The translations under genes and the position numbers were made by a program. Shown in pieces: positions 1-8,491 of a stretch of DNA of 64,000 bases. The stretch covers positions 62,001 to 126,000 of the forward strand of contig JBCCBV010000006.1 of the NCBI GenBank assembly GCA_039033855.1, read 5' to 3'. The notes under the pieces are model-generated. The model was not told the DNA's origin, did no database searches, and saw only the letters and a list, made by a program, of their open reading frames with translations. This DNA is from JBCCBV01 sp039033855 (GTDB lineage: Bacteria; Planctomycetota; Phycisphaerae; Phycisphaerales; Phycisphaeraceae). Numbering within the stretch: the stretch's first letter is position 1; every line of letters begins with the position of its first letter.

Positions 1-2
1 GG

Positions 3-1364
3 TTGGGTGCCGCGCGTTGGCTGGCCGAACAAGGCGAGCGGGTGCGGGTCATTGACGCGTTGTCTGCGGACGACCTCGCCGATTCGATCCAAGCCTTGCA
101 CGGGCTGATCGAAACCGGCCAGGTCGAACTCCGCCTGAGCGAGCCCGCCGACCCATCCGACCTGCTCGAAGGGTGCGGCCTGCTGGTGGTCAACCCCGCG
201 GTCCCGCCCCGGCACCCACTGATCGCGCAGGCGACACAGGTCGGCCTGGAACAAACCAGCGAGATCGAGCTCCTCGTCGAACGTTTGCCCGAGCGGTCGC
301 GCGTCGTCGGCGTCACGGGCACGGCCGGCAAGAGCACCACCACGGCGATGATCGCCCACGCCCTCTCGCGGCTCGACCCCAGCGCCACCACGCACGTCGG
401 CGGAAACCTGGGCGGCTCGCTGCTGCCGAAGCTGAGAGGAATGTCCGCAGACGACTGGGTCGTTCTCGAACTTTCCAGCTTCATGCTCGAGCGCGTGCGC
501 GAGCACGGCCTGGCCTGGTCGCCCCACGCCGCGGTCCTCACCAACCTGGCGCCCAACCACCTCGACTGGCACGGCAGCCTCGACGCCTACCGCCAAGCCA
601 AGCAAGCGATCTTCACCCACCAACAAGCCGACGCAGACGACTTCGCCGTGCTCGGCCCGGGGCTCGACGACCTCGCAACCCGGCCGTGCGTGCCCCGGCT
701 CGACCCGGGCAACACGCCGTGGCTGTCGAGCGGGCGCCATCCAAACGGCCACGCGCATGCGGGCGCCGCGGACCAAGCGCCGTTGGCCGTGCCCGGCGAA
801 CACAACCGGCAGAACGCGCGGATGGCCTGCGTGGTGGTCGGGCGTCTGCTCGGCCTTGCCCCGCAACAGGTGTGGGCAACGCTGACCGACTTCTCCGGCC
901 TGCCCGACCGGCTGGCCTTCGTCGCCGAGCGCCAAGGCGTGCGTTACTACAACGACTCCAAGAGCACCACGCCCGAAGCGGCTTTGCTCGCCATCGACGC
1001 GTTGACGGACGCCGGGCTGCCCCCCTCCCACCCTGGGCTGCACCTGATCCTGGGCGGGTACGACAAGGGTGCCGACCTGGCCGCACTGGCCCGCATCGCG
1101 GCGGTGCGTTGCGCCGCGGTCTATACGGTGGGCGCCACCGGGCCGACCATCGCCGACACGGTGGATCGAACGCCCGGCCGTTTGTCCGACGCGGTCCGCT
1201 GCGCGGCCATCGACGACGCGGTCCGCCACGCCTCAGCGCAGGCCCGACCCGGCCAGTCGGTCTGCCTGTCGCCCGGCTGCGCCTCGTGGGACCAATTCCC
1301 CAACTACCGGGCCCGAGGGCAGGCGTTCGTCGATGCGGTGCACGCCCTGCCGAGCGACGGGTAA
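3..1364 (+). CDS. murD: UDP-N-acetylmuramoylalanine-D-glutamate ligase, 5' end outside window
   Basis: MurD adds D-glutamate to UDP-MurNAc-L-alanine with ATP in the cytoplasm, an early step of peptidoglycan synthesis. About 453 residues are visible. The reading frame is open to the left edge, and the TTG near base 3 falls inside the usual Rossmann-like amino-terminal domain (ARWLAEQGERVRVID), so the true start lies upstream. The ATP loop GTAGKSTTT is at about residues 106-114. It is followed by ELSSFMLE (about 156-163), the family pattern NLAPNHLDWHG (about 181-191), and YYNDSKSTTPEA in the central domain. The carboxyl end has the usual SPGCASWDQFPNYRARG ending. Planctomycetes were long thought to lack peptidoglycan, so an intact-looking mur gene is informative. 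Identification is firm; only the start is missing. Confidence 0.95.
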   Translation: MGAARWLAEQGERVRVIDALSADDLADSIQALHGLIETGQVELRLSEPADPSDLLEGCGLLVVNPAVPPRHPLIAQATQVGLEQTSEIELLVERLPERSRVVGVTGTAGKSTTTAMIAHALSRLDPSATTHVGGNLGGSLLPKLRGMSADDWVVLELSSFMLERVREHGLAWSPHAAVLTNLAPNHLDWHGSLDAYRQAKQAIFTHQQADADDFAVLGPGLDDLATRPCVPRLDPGNTPWLSSGRHPNGHAHAGAADQAPLAVPGEHNRQNARMACVVVGRLLGLAPQQVWATLTDFSGLPDRLAFVAERQGVRYYNDSKSTTPEAALLAIDALTDAGLPPSHPGLHLILGGYDKGADLAALARIAAVRCAAVYTVGATGPTIADTVDRTPGRLSDAVRCAAIDDAVRHASAQARPGQSVCLSPGCASWDQFPNYRARGQAFVDAVHALPSDG

Positions 1365-1530
1365 GCCGGCCGGGTCCGCCGCGGTTGTCCGCCGCGAGCT
1401 TCTGCCGGTCGAAGTCGCTCAGCGAATGCGATTTGCGGACGGGTTATCGGTCTTTCACCAGGCGAAGCCTCCGCCCGACGTTCTTCCCACCGCCCCGCTG
1501 CCCGACGCGTGGTTCCAAGTAGCCCCCAGT

Positions 1531-1566
1531 AATTTCCGGGGTGTTTCCGGGGTGATTCCGGGGGCT
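1531..1566. repeat. Three iterated TTCCGGGG motifs
   Basis: Three near-copies stand in tandem: ATTTCCGGGGTG, TTTCCGGGGTG and ATTCCGGGGGCT. The left flank, AGCCCCC at 1521-1527, can pair with the final GGGGGCT, so the block could fold as a hairpin. The core matches the ACTTCCGGGGGC motif seen near 7994, 12486, 47091 and 50389. Confidence 0.6.
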
Positions 1567-1572
1567 GCGCAG

Positions 1573-1612
1573 AAAAAACCCCCGAACGCAGGAGGAGGAA
1601 CGTCCGGGGGTT
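1573..1612 (-). terminator. Rho-independent terminator downstream of htpX
   Basis: AACCCCCGAACG (1577-1588) pairs with CGTCCGGGGGTT (1601-1612) with one mismatch around a 12-base loop. A run of A at 1573-1578 becomes a U tract in the htpX-sense transcript. The stem may also slow transcripts from murD, but there is no U run on that side. Confidence 0.8.
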
Positions 1613-1664
1613 CAAGAAATGCAGGGGAAATCAGGTCCGTCTGCAATCTCGTACGCCCGGTCCG

Positions 1665-2513
1665 TCAGGCGAGTTCGCGCAATTTGGCGATGCGATCGTG
1701 CGTCGCCGGGTGCGTTGAAAACAGTTTACCGAAGCCCCCGCCCTTTCCCGACAGCGGTTGAACAATGAACATGTGGTTCTGGGACGGTCCTTCCGACGCC
1801 ATGGGCACTTGTCGCGACACCGCGTCGAGTTTTTGCAACGCCCCGATCAATCCCTGCGGCGTCCCGGCGATGCGTGCGCCCTCGGCGTCGGCCAAGTATT
1901 CACGGCTCCGGCTGATGCCCATCTGGATCATCGCCGCCGCCAACGGCGCCAACACCACAAACAGCAGCACCCCCACGATGCCCAGCGGGTTGTCACGGCC
2001 GCCCCCCAGCCCGCCAAACATCAGCATGTAAGGCAGGTAGCTGAACACCCCCGCGATGGTCGCGGCCACCGTGCTGATGAGCGTGTCGCGGTGCTTGATG
2101 TGGGCGAGTTCATGCCCGATCACGCCCTCAAGTTCGCCGTAGTCGAGCAGGCCCAGGGCGCCGTGGGTCACCGCCACCGCGGCGTGCTTGGGGCTTCGTC
2201 CGGTCGCAAACGCGTTCGGCGCCTGCTGCGGGCAGACATACACCCGGGGCATCGGCAGCCCGGCGTTGCGAGCCAGCCGGTCCACCATCTCCACCAGGTC
2301 GGGGGCGGTGTTGGCGTCGACCTCCTGCCCGCGCATCGCCTTGAGCGCGATCTTGTCGGAGAAGAAGAACGCCCCGAAGTTCATGGCCCCGCCCAGGATC
2401 AGCCCGAGCGTCAGGCCGGTCGACCCGCCCAGCAGCGCACCGCCGAGCATGAACAGCCCCATGAGCAAGCCCAACAGGGCCGCGGTTTTGGTGTGATTGA
2501 CCAGCCGTGTCAT
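1665..2513 (-). CDS. htpX: HtpX-family membrane zinc metalloprotease
   Basis: HtpX is an inner-membrane M48 peptidase that degrades damaged membrane proteins; its active site faces the cytoplasm. The 282-residue product fits the family length. Two hydrophobic segments lie at about residues 8-30 and 33-52. The zinc motif HELAH is at 134-138, with two further membrane segments after it and the third-ligand region SREYLADAEGAR near 205-216. The start ATG at 2513 follows AGGGAG about 10 bases upstream. The gene faces murD and shares the hairpin terminator at 1573-1612. All catalytic residues are present. Paralogous M48 peptidases exist, but length and topology favour HtpX. Confidence 0.93.
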   Translation of the reverse strand: MTRLVNHTKTAALLGLLMGLFMLGGALLGGSTGLTLGLILGGAMNFGAFFFSDKIALKAMRGQEVDANTAPDLVEMVDRLARNAGLPMPRVYVCPQQAPNAFATGRSPKHAAVAVTHGALGLLDYGELEGVIGHELAHIKHRDTLISTVAATIAGVFSYLPYMLMFGGLGGGRDNPLGIVGVLLFVVLAPLAAAMIQMGISRSREYLADAEGARIAGTPQGLIGALQKLDAVSRQVPMASEGPSQNHMFIVQPLSGKGGGFGKLFSTHPATHDRIAKLRELA

Positions 2514-2875
2514 GCGTGGAGTCTCCCTTCAATAGAACGCCATGCCGCAGGGGCAGGGCGCGGCGTCGGTGACATTGGTACGCATCGAAAACAGCAAAGT
2601 TTGGGCCACCCCAGAATCTCCCTGAGCCCACATGACGGCCCGAATCGTGCCTCTCCGCACGCCAGATTGGCGGTCTGGCCCCGCGCAACCGGGCAGGCAC
2701 CGGGCCAGCCACGCGGGTCGTCAACCGAGGCGCTCCAGACGGCCTTGGGAAGAATCTCAGTCTCGCGCGGCTTGTGCCTGTCTAACCCTCGCCTAACCCT
2801 TGTCCGGCCCCGGCCCGCCGGTTAGTGTTATGTAACTCCGGTCGGCCCCGCACCCGCCAAACGCGCCTCAAACGC
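2514..2875. other. Divergent intergenic region between htpX and a prepilin-like gene
   Basis: This 362-base divergent region should carry promoters for both neighbours. Near the right end, TTGTCC (from about 2801) and TAGTGT (from about 2824) sit about 17 bases apart and could be a weak promoter for the prepilin gene. I see no repeat or RNA gene. Long ORFs crossing it have shadow-like composition. Confidence 0.4.
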
Positions 2876-3700
2876 ATGAACGGCAATGATTTGCGTGCTT
2901 TTACCCTCATCGAGCTGCTGGTGGTCATCGCGATCATCGCCCTGCTCATCGGGATCCTCCTCCCGGTCCTCGGCAGTGCGCGGCGCGTGGCGGCAATGAC
3001 GGCCTGCGCATCGAACCAAAGGCAGATCGGGATCGCTTTTTTCACGTACGCGAACGACTATCAGGGGGCCCTCCCACGCGGCGCGGACAACGGCCCAGGT
3101 TTGTCCGACGCGGTCACGTGGGACGACTGCTTGGCCGGCTACCTGGGGTCCGATCGAACCAACGCACAGAAACATGCAAACGGCTTTTCCGCCAACACGG
3201 CCATCGACATCCTGACCTGCCCGCTCGACATCGCCGAGCCACCCTCGAGCGACGACGCTATCCGCAGCTTTGCCATGACCAGCGGCAACCCGCCCGGGCA
3301 GGAAGACCCCGACGACCTTGCCCAGCAGGTCTGGCCCGGAGCCGGCCAACCGACGGAGTCCGACCCGAGCTTGTTGACCGCCGGGCTGCCGATGAGCCCG
3401 ACGATCACGCTCGACGACCCGGCCATTCTGCCCAGCGCGTCCGAAACCTTTCTGCTGGGCGAGTGGCTGCTCACTTCCGACCGGCCGCAGAACCTGCAGG
3501 GCAATATCGAGCGCGTCACGGTCCGCTCCCCGGACCGCCAAACCGACCCTACGTGGGCACGCCCGATGCATGGCGCCGAGCCCGTTGTCAACTACCTCTA
3601 CGCCGACGGCCGCGTCGAGTTGCTCGACCCGCTCGACACCTTTGGCGACGGAACCGCCTCCGAACCCGGCGGTGCCTGGACCCGCAAGACCGGCGACTAA
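2876..3700 (+). CDS. Prepilin-type cleavage/methylation protein (planctomycete H-X9-DG type)
   Basis: The 274-residue product opens with a short leader, then [19 protein letters not shown]. This is the type IV pilin/pseudopilin signal cut by a prepilin peptidase, followed by one hydrophobic helix and a globular domain. Near the carboxyl end, AEPVVNYLYADGRVELL resembles the H-X9-DG closing motif of the DUF1559-like planctomycete family. The ATG at 2876 is chosen because it gives a normal short leader; the frame is open upstream to 2825. Planctomycetes encode many such proteins and their roles (surface, pseudopilus or secretion) are mostly unknown. It sits 152 bases ahead of the secreted protease gene. 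A second member lies at 15699-16706. Confidence 0.85.
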   Translation: MNGNDLRAFTLIELLVVIAIIALLIGILLPVLGSARRVAAMTACASNQRQIGIAFFTYANDYQGALPRGADNGPGLSDAVTWDDCLAGYLGSDRTNAQKHANGFSANTAIDILTCPLDIAEPPSSDDAIRSFAMTSGNPPGQEDPDDLAQQVWPGAGQPTESDPSLLTAGLPMSPTITLDDPAILPSASETFLLGEWLLTSDRPQNLQGNIERVTVRSPDRQTDPTWARPMHGAEPVVNYLYADGRVELLDPLDTFGDGTASEPGGAWTRKTGD

Positions 3701-3852
3701 CCCAACGGCCGCTACGGCCGCCTCGATCGTCGCCACGCAACGGAATTGACCCGCCCCCCTTGGATTTGCGAAACTACCCATCCGAGCCCCGCGCCCAGCA
3801 CCGCGCACACGACCGCGAGCCCCGCTCGCCCGACGCACTGGAGTTTTCCGAG

Positions 3853-5688
3853 ATGCCACGAATCTGCCGTCACACCCACCCCGCCCTGGCCGCCGGCCTG
3901 ACCGCCGCGATGCTGGCCGCCTTGCCCGCCGAACTCGGCTTCGCCGGCACCGTGCTCGAACCGTCGATGCAGTCGTTCCACATCCAACGCGGCAAGTCCG
4001 GCAACGGACGCGCCGTCGGGCAGGTGCAGGTTTACGACGACACCGGGACGGCGATTGCCGGGTTCGGCTCGGCCTCCCTGATTACCACCGCCGAGGGCGA
4101 CGGGTTATGGATGCTGACCGCCGCCCACGTCATCGACGGCGCTTCGTTCTTCCAGATCGGCTTCGGCGATTTCATCGATAACACCGACCCCGAGTTCCTC
4201 TTTTCCCCATCGACGTTCGGAAATGTGGTGCAGCCGGTCGCGTGGTATTTGCCGGACACCTACAACGGCAACGTCGTGAGCGCGGAGGACATCGCGCTGG
4301 TGCGCCTCGAAGCCAATCCCGGCGTTGACCTCAAGCGCCTGGGCCTTCGCAGCGACAACTCGGATCTGGTCGGATCGGTCGTAGACATCTACGGCTACGG
4401 AAGCACCGGCACCGGGGCGACCGGACAGCAAGAGCTCGACGGCCGAAAACGCGCCGGCCGCAACGTCGTGGAGAGCATCGACGGCCCGGACGACGCCATC
4501 GCCATTATCGATTTTGACGTCGCCACGATCGACCCCCTCAACAATGGTGGATGGGAAGCCCGGTACTTGTTGCAGAACTACACGCCAGAAGAACTAGCTG
4601 CCAACCCGTTTTTGGACCCCAGACCCGACCGCAACGACAAGCGGATCCCCTTCGAATACATGATCGCCCAGGGCGATTCGGGCGGGCCTTGGGTGACCAG
4701 CGACGACATCGTCGCGGTGAACAGCTTTGGCCGTATCCCGTTCGGCTTCCTGGACGACGCGGGAGCCGTACTTGTCGAGCCATGGATCCCCTGGATCGAA
4801 GCCGTTGTCGCGGACGTCGAGAACGGCGGCAACACCTCGACGGTCATCGTCGACGGGGTCGCCGTGGTCGCGGGTTCACAAGGCTTCGCCGTCGGCCCCA
4901 GCGCCACGGAAGAAGCGGACCCCGGGACAGGCGGCACCGGTATCGCCAATTCCCAATATTATTCTGAACTCTTGAGGCAGTATTACGAAGAGGGCGAGTC
5001 CTCGCTCCTCCTGCAAGAGAAGGCGGAACTCGTCGGCGCAGTCAACCGAGGCGAGTCGGTGTTCGCCAACCTGTCTACCGCGGCCCAGCGCCTGGGCCTC
5101 GCCTCAGACGCGACGGTCACCGAAGTCCTGACGGAAATCGACGACACCTTGCAGGCCGACTTCGGCGAAGAACTCGAACGATTTGTACGCACCCCAAATC
5201 CCAACCTGACCGTCGAAGACGTCCAGGCCCTTGCGATCGCATTGGGCAACGGCGACATCACTGTCGCCGAATTCGAAGACGCCGCCTACGTCTGGGCAGA
5301 CAACACCGACCCCAACGGCCTGTTCCTTGGATTGGCCGCGCCGTCGTCGGTCCCCATCGACCCGAACGACCCGCCCCTGCCCGACGAGCTCCCAATCGGC
5401 GCCCTGCCGGTCTACGAAGAAGGCACCGTCTTCATCCACGGCGACGCCAACGGCGACGGCGTGGTTGACCTGCTCGACTTCGACATCCTTGCCTTCAACT
5501 TCGGCGACGACTTCGCCGCGTACGACACCGGCGACTTCACCGGCGACTTCAACGTCGACCTGCTCGACTTCGACATCCTCGCCTTCAACTTCGGGCAAAC
5601 CGCCTCGGCCCCGATCCCCGAACCCGCGTCGCTTGCCGTGTTGGCAGCCTTGGCGGGTCTGGGCGTCGCACGCCGCCGTAGGGCTTGA
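3853..5688 (+). CDS. Secreted trypsin-like serine protease with dockerin-like repeats and PEP-CTERM tail
   Basis: The predicted 611-residue exported protein starts with a signal peptide (about 1-31). The trypsin-fold triad is visible: His92 in LTAAHV, Asp146 in AEDIALV and Ser276 in QGDSGGPW. The middle is a helical-looking linker. Near residues 523-583 two dockerin-like calcium-binding repeats occur (GDANGDGVVDLLDFDILAFN and a GDFNVDLLDFDILAFN copy). The end is a PEP-CTERM tail: PEPASLA, a hydrophobic stretch and RRRR. Such tails are processed by an exosortase at the envelope; none is encoded in this window. The frame is open upstream to 3118, but the ATG at 3853 is the one that begins the signal peptide. 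The target substrate is unknown. Confidence 0.85.
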   Translation: MPRICRHTHPALAAGLTAAMLAALPAELGFAGTVLEPSMQSFHIQRGKSGNGRAVGQVQVYDDTGTAIAGFGSASLITTAEGDGLWMLTAAHVIDGASFFQIGFGDFIDNTDPEFLFSPSTFGNVVQPVAWYLPDTYNGNVVSAEDIALVRLEANPGVDLKRLGLRSDNSDLVGSVVDIYGYGSTGTGATGQQELDGRKRAGRNVVESIDGPDDAIAIIDFDVATIDPLNNGGWEARYLLQNYTPEELAANPFLDPRPDRNDKRIPFEYMIAQGDSGGPWVTSDDIVAVNSFGRIPFGFLDDAGAVLVEPWIPWIEAVVADVENGGNTSTVIVDGVAVVAGSQGFAVGPSATEEADPGTGGTGIANSQYYSELLRQYYEEGESSLLLQEKAELVGAVNRGESVFANLSTAAQRLGLASDATVTEVLTEIDDTLQADFGEELERFVRTPNPNLTVEDVQALAIALGNGDITVAEFEDAAYVWADNTDPNGLFLGLAAPSSVPIDPNDPPLPDELPIGALPVYEEGTVFIHGDANGDGVVDLLDFDILAFNFGDDFAAYDTGDFTGDFNVDLLDFDILAFNFGQTASAPIPEPASLAVLAALAGLGVARRRRA

Positions 5689-5816
5689 ACCCCAGGCCGT
5701 ACCGGATGAACTCCGGGTAGTTGAGCCTGGGCCGTAGCGGAACAGCGCGCGGTGGTGTTGCGCGTAGAGTGAAGCCGTGTGACACGGAGTGCACGCAGCG
5801 GCCCCATCAGCCTTGG

Positions 5817-6695
5817 CTACGCCGACTGCAGCAAGGCCGTGCCCGCAGACGCCACTCCCACCGTTGCGGGAACCTCGACGGCCTCGGGTTCGACCGCCTG
5901 CACGGGACTGGCCACCGCCTCCGCCGGCCCCCTGCCGACGAGCACCGTTCCCAGGCGTTGACATCGCACCCTGGGCGGTGGGGCAATCGCCACGCGGGCG
6001 CACTCCACCAACGCCGTCGGCCACGCCACCGGCGAGCCGGCCACAGAACCGACCCGCGCTGCCCGGCCGTGGATCGACACCGGCGTTTGGAACCGCGCCC
6101 CCGGGCCCGGCGACGCGTCGGCCAACCACAGCCGTGCCGGCGACCGCCGACCCCGCGTCGCGCCGATCCACCGCGTTTGCGCAGGCCAAAGCAGCGCGCG
6201 TTGATCTTCCACCGTCGCGAACGGCGACCCTTCAGGCAGCCGCGCAAACCCCGGGCAAGGCGCCGCCAGGAACCCCGCACCCGCCGGCGGGCCGAACGTT
6301 GCGGCTCGGTCAGGCGCTGGCCATTCCGACGCACCCCACGCCAGCGCCCCGGCGTTCCACAACCAGCCGCCCCAGTTCCCGTTTACGTCAACCCGACGCG
6401 TCACCGGCAGCCGACACCACCCCTCGACCACGTCGTACTCCAACGTCGCCGCCCGGGCGAGCACCGACCAGCTCGCATGAGACGGCCTTGCCGCGCCGTC
6501 GCAGCCGCCCGCAAGGTCGGCCCCCACAGGCTCAGCGGTCCGCCACGCCACGAAACCCCACCGCCCGCGGCGCACCGGCTCAACGCCCGGCGGAAGCTGC
6601 GCCGCCAACGCCTCGCCCGACGCCGCAGCACCACCTCGGCCGATCGGACCCACGTACCTGCTTGTGTGACCGCGGCGGTCATGACCCCACCCCAA
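5817..6695 (-). CDS. Hypothetical protein next to a GbsR-type regulator
   Basis: The 292-residue frame has a plausible protein composition, including LPPGVEPVRRGRWGFVAWRT, VDVNGNWGGWLWNAG and FGPPAGAGFLAAPCPGFARL. I do not recognise a family. The opening part faintly recalls DUF2071/acetoacetate-decarboxylase-like proteins, but key motifs are not evident. The first ATG (6695) overlaps the regulator gene by 17 bases. A better-placed ATG, overlapping the regulator stop as ATGA at about 6682, is in another frame and runs only 93 codons. Either the start is the ATG at 6695 or an internal GTG, or there is a frameshift near 6640. Coexpression with the upstream regulator is likely. Confidence 0.5.
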   Translation of the reverse strand: MGWGHDRRGHTSRYVGPIGRGGAAASGEALAAQLPPGVEPVRRGRWGFVAWRTAEPVGADLAGGCDGAARPSHASWSVLARAATLEYDVVEGWCRLPVTRRVDVNGNWGGWLWNAGALAWGASEWPAPDRAATFGPPAGAGFLAAPCPGFARLPEGSPFATVEDQRALLWPAQTRWIGATRGRRSPARLWLADASPGPGARFQTPVSIHGRAARVGSVAGSPVAWPTALVECARVAIAPPPRVRCQRLGTVLVGRGPAEAVASPVQAVEPEAVEVPATVGVASAGTALLQSA

Positions 6696-7302
6696 TCAGC
6701 TTCTTGACCTTCGACCCCATCCGAAGCAGCTTCGACAACGCGCCCAACGGAAGGTCGCGCACCTGGTCGCACCAGGCGTTCACGCTTTCGAGCACCTCGT
6801 TCATCTGATGCAGTTGTTTGCGCAGATGCGCCGCGGCCGGGTCTTGCTCGGGCAGGCCCGTGGCGTCGTCCATGCACTGCTGGATGGTTTCGAGCGTGGG
6901 GTCGAGCTCGCGCCGACGGCGTTCATCGAGGATCACCCGGAACATCTCCCACGCGTCGCCCAGCGTGACAAAGTGCTCTTTCCGCCGACCCATCATCGGA
7001 TGCGATCGCACGATGCCCCAGCTCAGAAGCTCGCGCATCGACGTCGATACGTTCGACCGCGCCACGCTCAGCGTCGCCGCGATCTGGTCGGCGTTGAGCG
7101 GCTCGGGCCAAACCAATAGCAATGCATGAATCTGCGCGACCGTGCGGTTCACCCCCCACCGGCTGCCCATCTCGCCCCAGTGCAGCACGAACCGGCGGGC
7201 CGGCCCGGACAACGCCACGGCGCCGTCGGCCTCGGCCGTCAAGCCAGTCAGATCATCACCGACACCCTGGGCCGGGCTCGCAGGAGAAGGGCTGGAAGGC
7301 AT
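6679..7302 (-). CDS. GbsR/MarR-family transcriptional regulator
   Basis: The 207-residue product carries a winged helix-turn-helix near residues 60-120 (LNADQIAATLSVARSNVSTSMRELLSWGIV), followed by the GbsR-typical wing GRRKEHFVTLGDAWEMFRVI and a helical dimerisation tail. GbsR proteins regulate glycine betaine synthesis or osmoprotectant uptake in Bacillus and membrane or lipid genes in other bacteria; the ligand here cannot be read from sequence. The first ~30 residues are low-complexity, so translation may start a little further in. It is cotranscribed with the unknown gene downstream and divergent from the coaB-like gene, which makes autoregulation from the 7303-7531 gap likely. Confidence 0.8.
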   Translation of the reverse strand: MPSSPSPASPAQGVGDDLTGLTAEADGAVALSGPARRFVLHWGEMGSRWGVNRTVAQIHALLLVWPEPLNADQIAATLSVARSNVSTSMRELLSWGIVRSHPMMGRRKEHFVTLGDAWEMFRVILDERRRRELDPTLETIQQCMDDATGLPEQDPAAAHLRKQLHQMNEVLESVNAWCDQVRDLPLGALSKLLRMGSKVKKLIGVGS

Positions 7303-7531
7303 GATGGGTTCCTCTCAAACCGGGAAAAGATCGGGGGCTCCGGGCGGATACGCGCCCCGCCGTGGGTGCAGCGGCCTAGCCTACGCTTTCATCGGTTATT
7401 TCTGTCTTGACTGAAAGTACAATCCCTGACAACCCGCGTCAAGCCCCCGACCAGCGTCTCCTAGCGACTTTGGCGCACCGAATCTGACCATGCCCACGCA
7501 ATAGCCCGGGTCGGCGGTATGTTCCGCACCG

Positions 7532-8374
7532 ATGAGCGACTCCTCCCCCGCCGCCGACGGCCGATTTGGCCCGCTGAAGCTCCTGGTGACCGCCGGCGCC
7601 ACCCGCGAACCGCTCGACGCGGTCCGCTTCCTCTCCAACCGCTCCAGCGGGGCCATGGGCCTGGCCTTGGCGAACGCGGCCCAGGCGGCCGGGTGGGACG
7701 TCACGCTGTTGCTCGGCGCAACAGATCTCCCGACCGATCTCCCGACCGATGGGCGGCCACAAGGGCCAGCCGCTCAGGAATCTAACCCCACCGCTAGAAC
7801 GAGCCGCGTGACCGTCGTCCGGTACGAGTCGGCCGCCGACCTCGAAGCCGAGCTCGCCCAGCGGTTCCCCCGGGCAGACCTGCTCATCATGGCCGCGGCC
7901 GTGAGCGACTACCGCATGCCCCCTGCATCTGCCGAGGGCAACGCCACGGCGCCACCGAAGCCTGCCGCCTTTCCCGGCAACGAGAGCGAAAACACTTCCG
8001 GGGGCACTTCCGGGGGCACTTCCGGGGGGGGCGGGAAGATCGAGCGGGCCGGCACGCTGACCCTCGAGCTCGTCGCCACGCCCGACCTGGTCGCCGGCTG
8101 CGCCGCAAGCAGACGGCCGGACCAGAAGATCGTCGCGTTTGCCCTCGAAGAACCCGACCAGCTCCTCAAGCGCGCCCAGCGGAAGCTCAAGCGGAAAAAG
8201 GTCGACGCCGTGGTCGCCAACCCACTGCGCACGATGGGCTCAGCCGAGATCGACGCCACGTTGGTCTGGCCGGACCGAGATCCCGAGCTCGCCGGTCCCA
8301 GGCCAAAAGCCGACTTCGCGCAATGGCTGATCGCAAGACTCGCCGAGCAGTGGTTCAACGACCGCACCGGCTGA
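7532..8374 (+). CDS. coaB: CoaB-type phosphopantothenate-cysteine ligase, stand-alone
   Basis: The product joins 4'-phosphopantothenate and cysteine for coenzyme A synthesis. In most bacteria this is the carboxyl half of bifunctional CoaBC; here only the CoaB half is present (280 residues), so the decarboxylase CoaC must be encoded elsewhere. Signature segments are LLVTAGATREPLDAVRFLSN (about 14-33), SSGAMG, AAAVSDYR (about 120-127), TLELVATPDLV and VVANPL. Two non-conserved insertions look recent. One contains a 12-base tandem repeat (7724-7747). The other contains three tandem copies of ACTTCCGGGGGC (7994-8029) that read TSGG in the protein. Both keep the frame. The ATG at 7532 opens a short polar leader. 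Confidence 0.87.
   Translation: MSDSSPAADGRFGPLKLLVTAGATREPLDAVRFLSNRSSGAMGLALANAAQAAGWDVTLLLGATDLPTDLPTDGRPQGPAAQESNPTARTSRVTVVRYESAADLEAELAQRFPRADLLIMAAAVSDYRMPPASAEGNATAPPKPAAFPGNESENTSGGTSGGTSGGGGKIERAGTLTLELVATPDLVAGCAASRRPDQKIVAFALEEPDQLLKRAQRKLKRKKVDAVVANPLRTMGSAEIDATLVWPDRDPELAGPRPKADFAQWLIARLAEQWFNDRTG
7724..7747. repeat. 12-base tandem duplication inside coaB
   Basis: GATCTCCCGACC occurs twice in direct tandem (7724-7735 and 7736-7747), followed by GAT. It encodes LPTDLPTD in a loop not conserved in CoaB proteins. Because the unit is 12 bases, the reading frame is kept. Confidence 0.8.
7994..8029. repeat. Three tandem copies of ACTTCCGGGGGC inside coaB
   Basis: Exact copies lie at 7994-8005 and 8006-8017, and a third copy with one changed base at 8018-8029. 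The 12-base period encodes repeated TSGG and keeps the gene open. The same motif occurs outside this gene near 12486, 12499 and 50389 with variants elsewhere. Confidence 0.9.
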
Positions 8375-8452
8375 CGGCCAGGCCGGGCCTGGTCGATACA
8401 GCGATCCCCTTCCCCTCATTCGCCATGCGTCGCTCGACGCTGGCCCATCCGC

Positions 8453-8482
8453 ACTTACGGGGGCCTGGGCTTCCGGGCTTCC
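8453..8482. repeat. ACTTACGGGGGC variant and GGGCTTCC duplication between coaB and nuoA
   Basis: A one-base variant of the ACTTCCGGGGGC motif lies at 8453-8464. Immediately after it GGGCTTCC is duplicated in tandem (8467-8474, 8475-8482). Both lie in the short convergent gap between coaB and nuoA. Confidence 0.6.
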
Positions 8483-8491
8483 GGAGAGGGG

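Larger units (their letters stand above)
1365..1664. other. Convergent intergenic region between murD and htpX
   Basis: This 300-base gap separates two genes that face each other. It holds a tandem run of TTCCGGGG-type motifs at 1531-1566 and a hairpin terminator at 1573-1612. The 1365-1530 part shows nothing I can name; ORFs there are short and unlike proteins. Confidence 0.6.

Noticed and set aside
3118..3852. Long amino extension of the trypsin-like protease
   Set aside because: It is out-of-frame reading through the prepilin gene, with Arg/Pro/Gly-rich shadow composition. The ATG at 3853 starts a clean signal peptide.
7994..8029. Possible CRISPR array or VNTR locus
   Set aside because: The repeats are 12 bases with no spacers and lie inside a coding frame, so this is not CRISPR. 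It is better described as tandem micro-repeat expansion.
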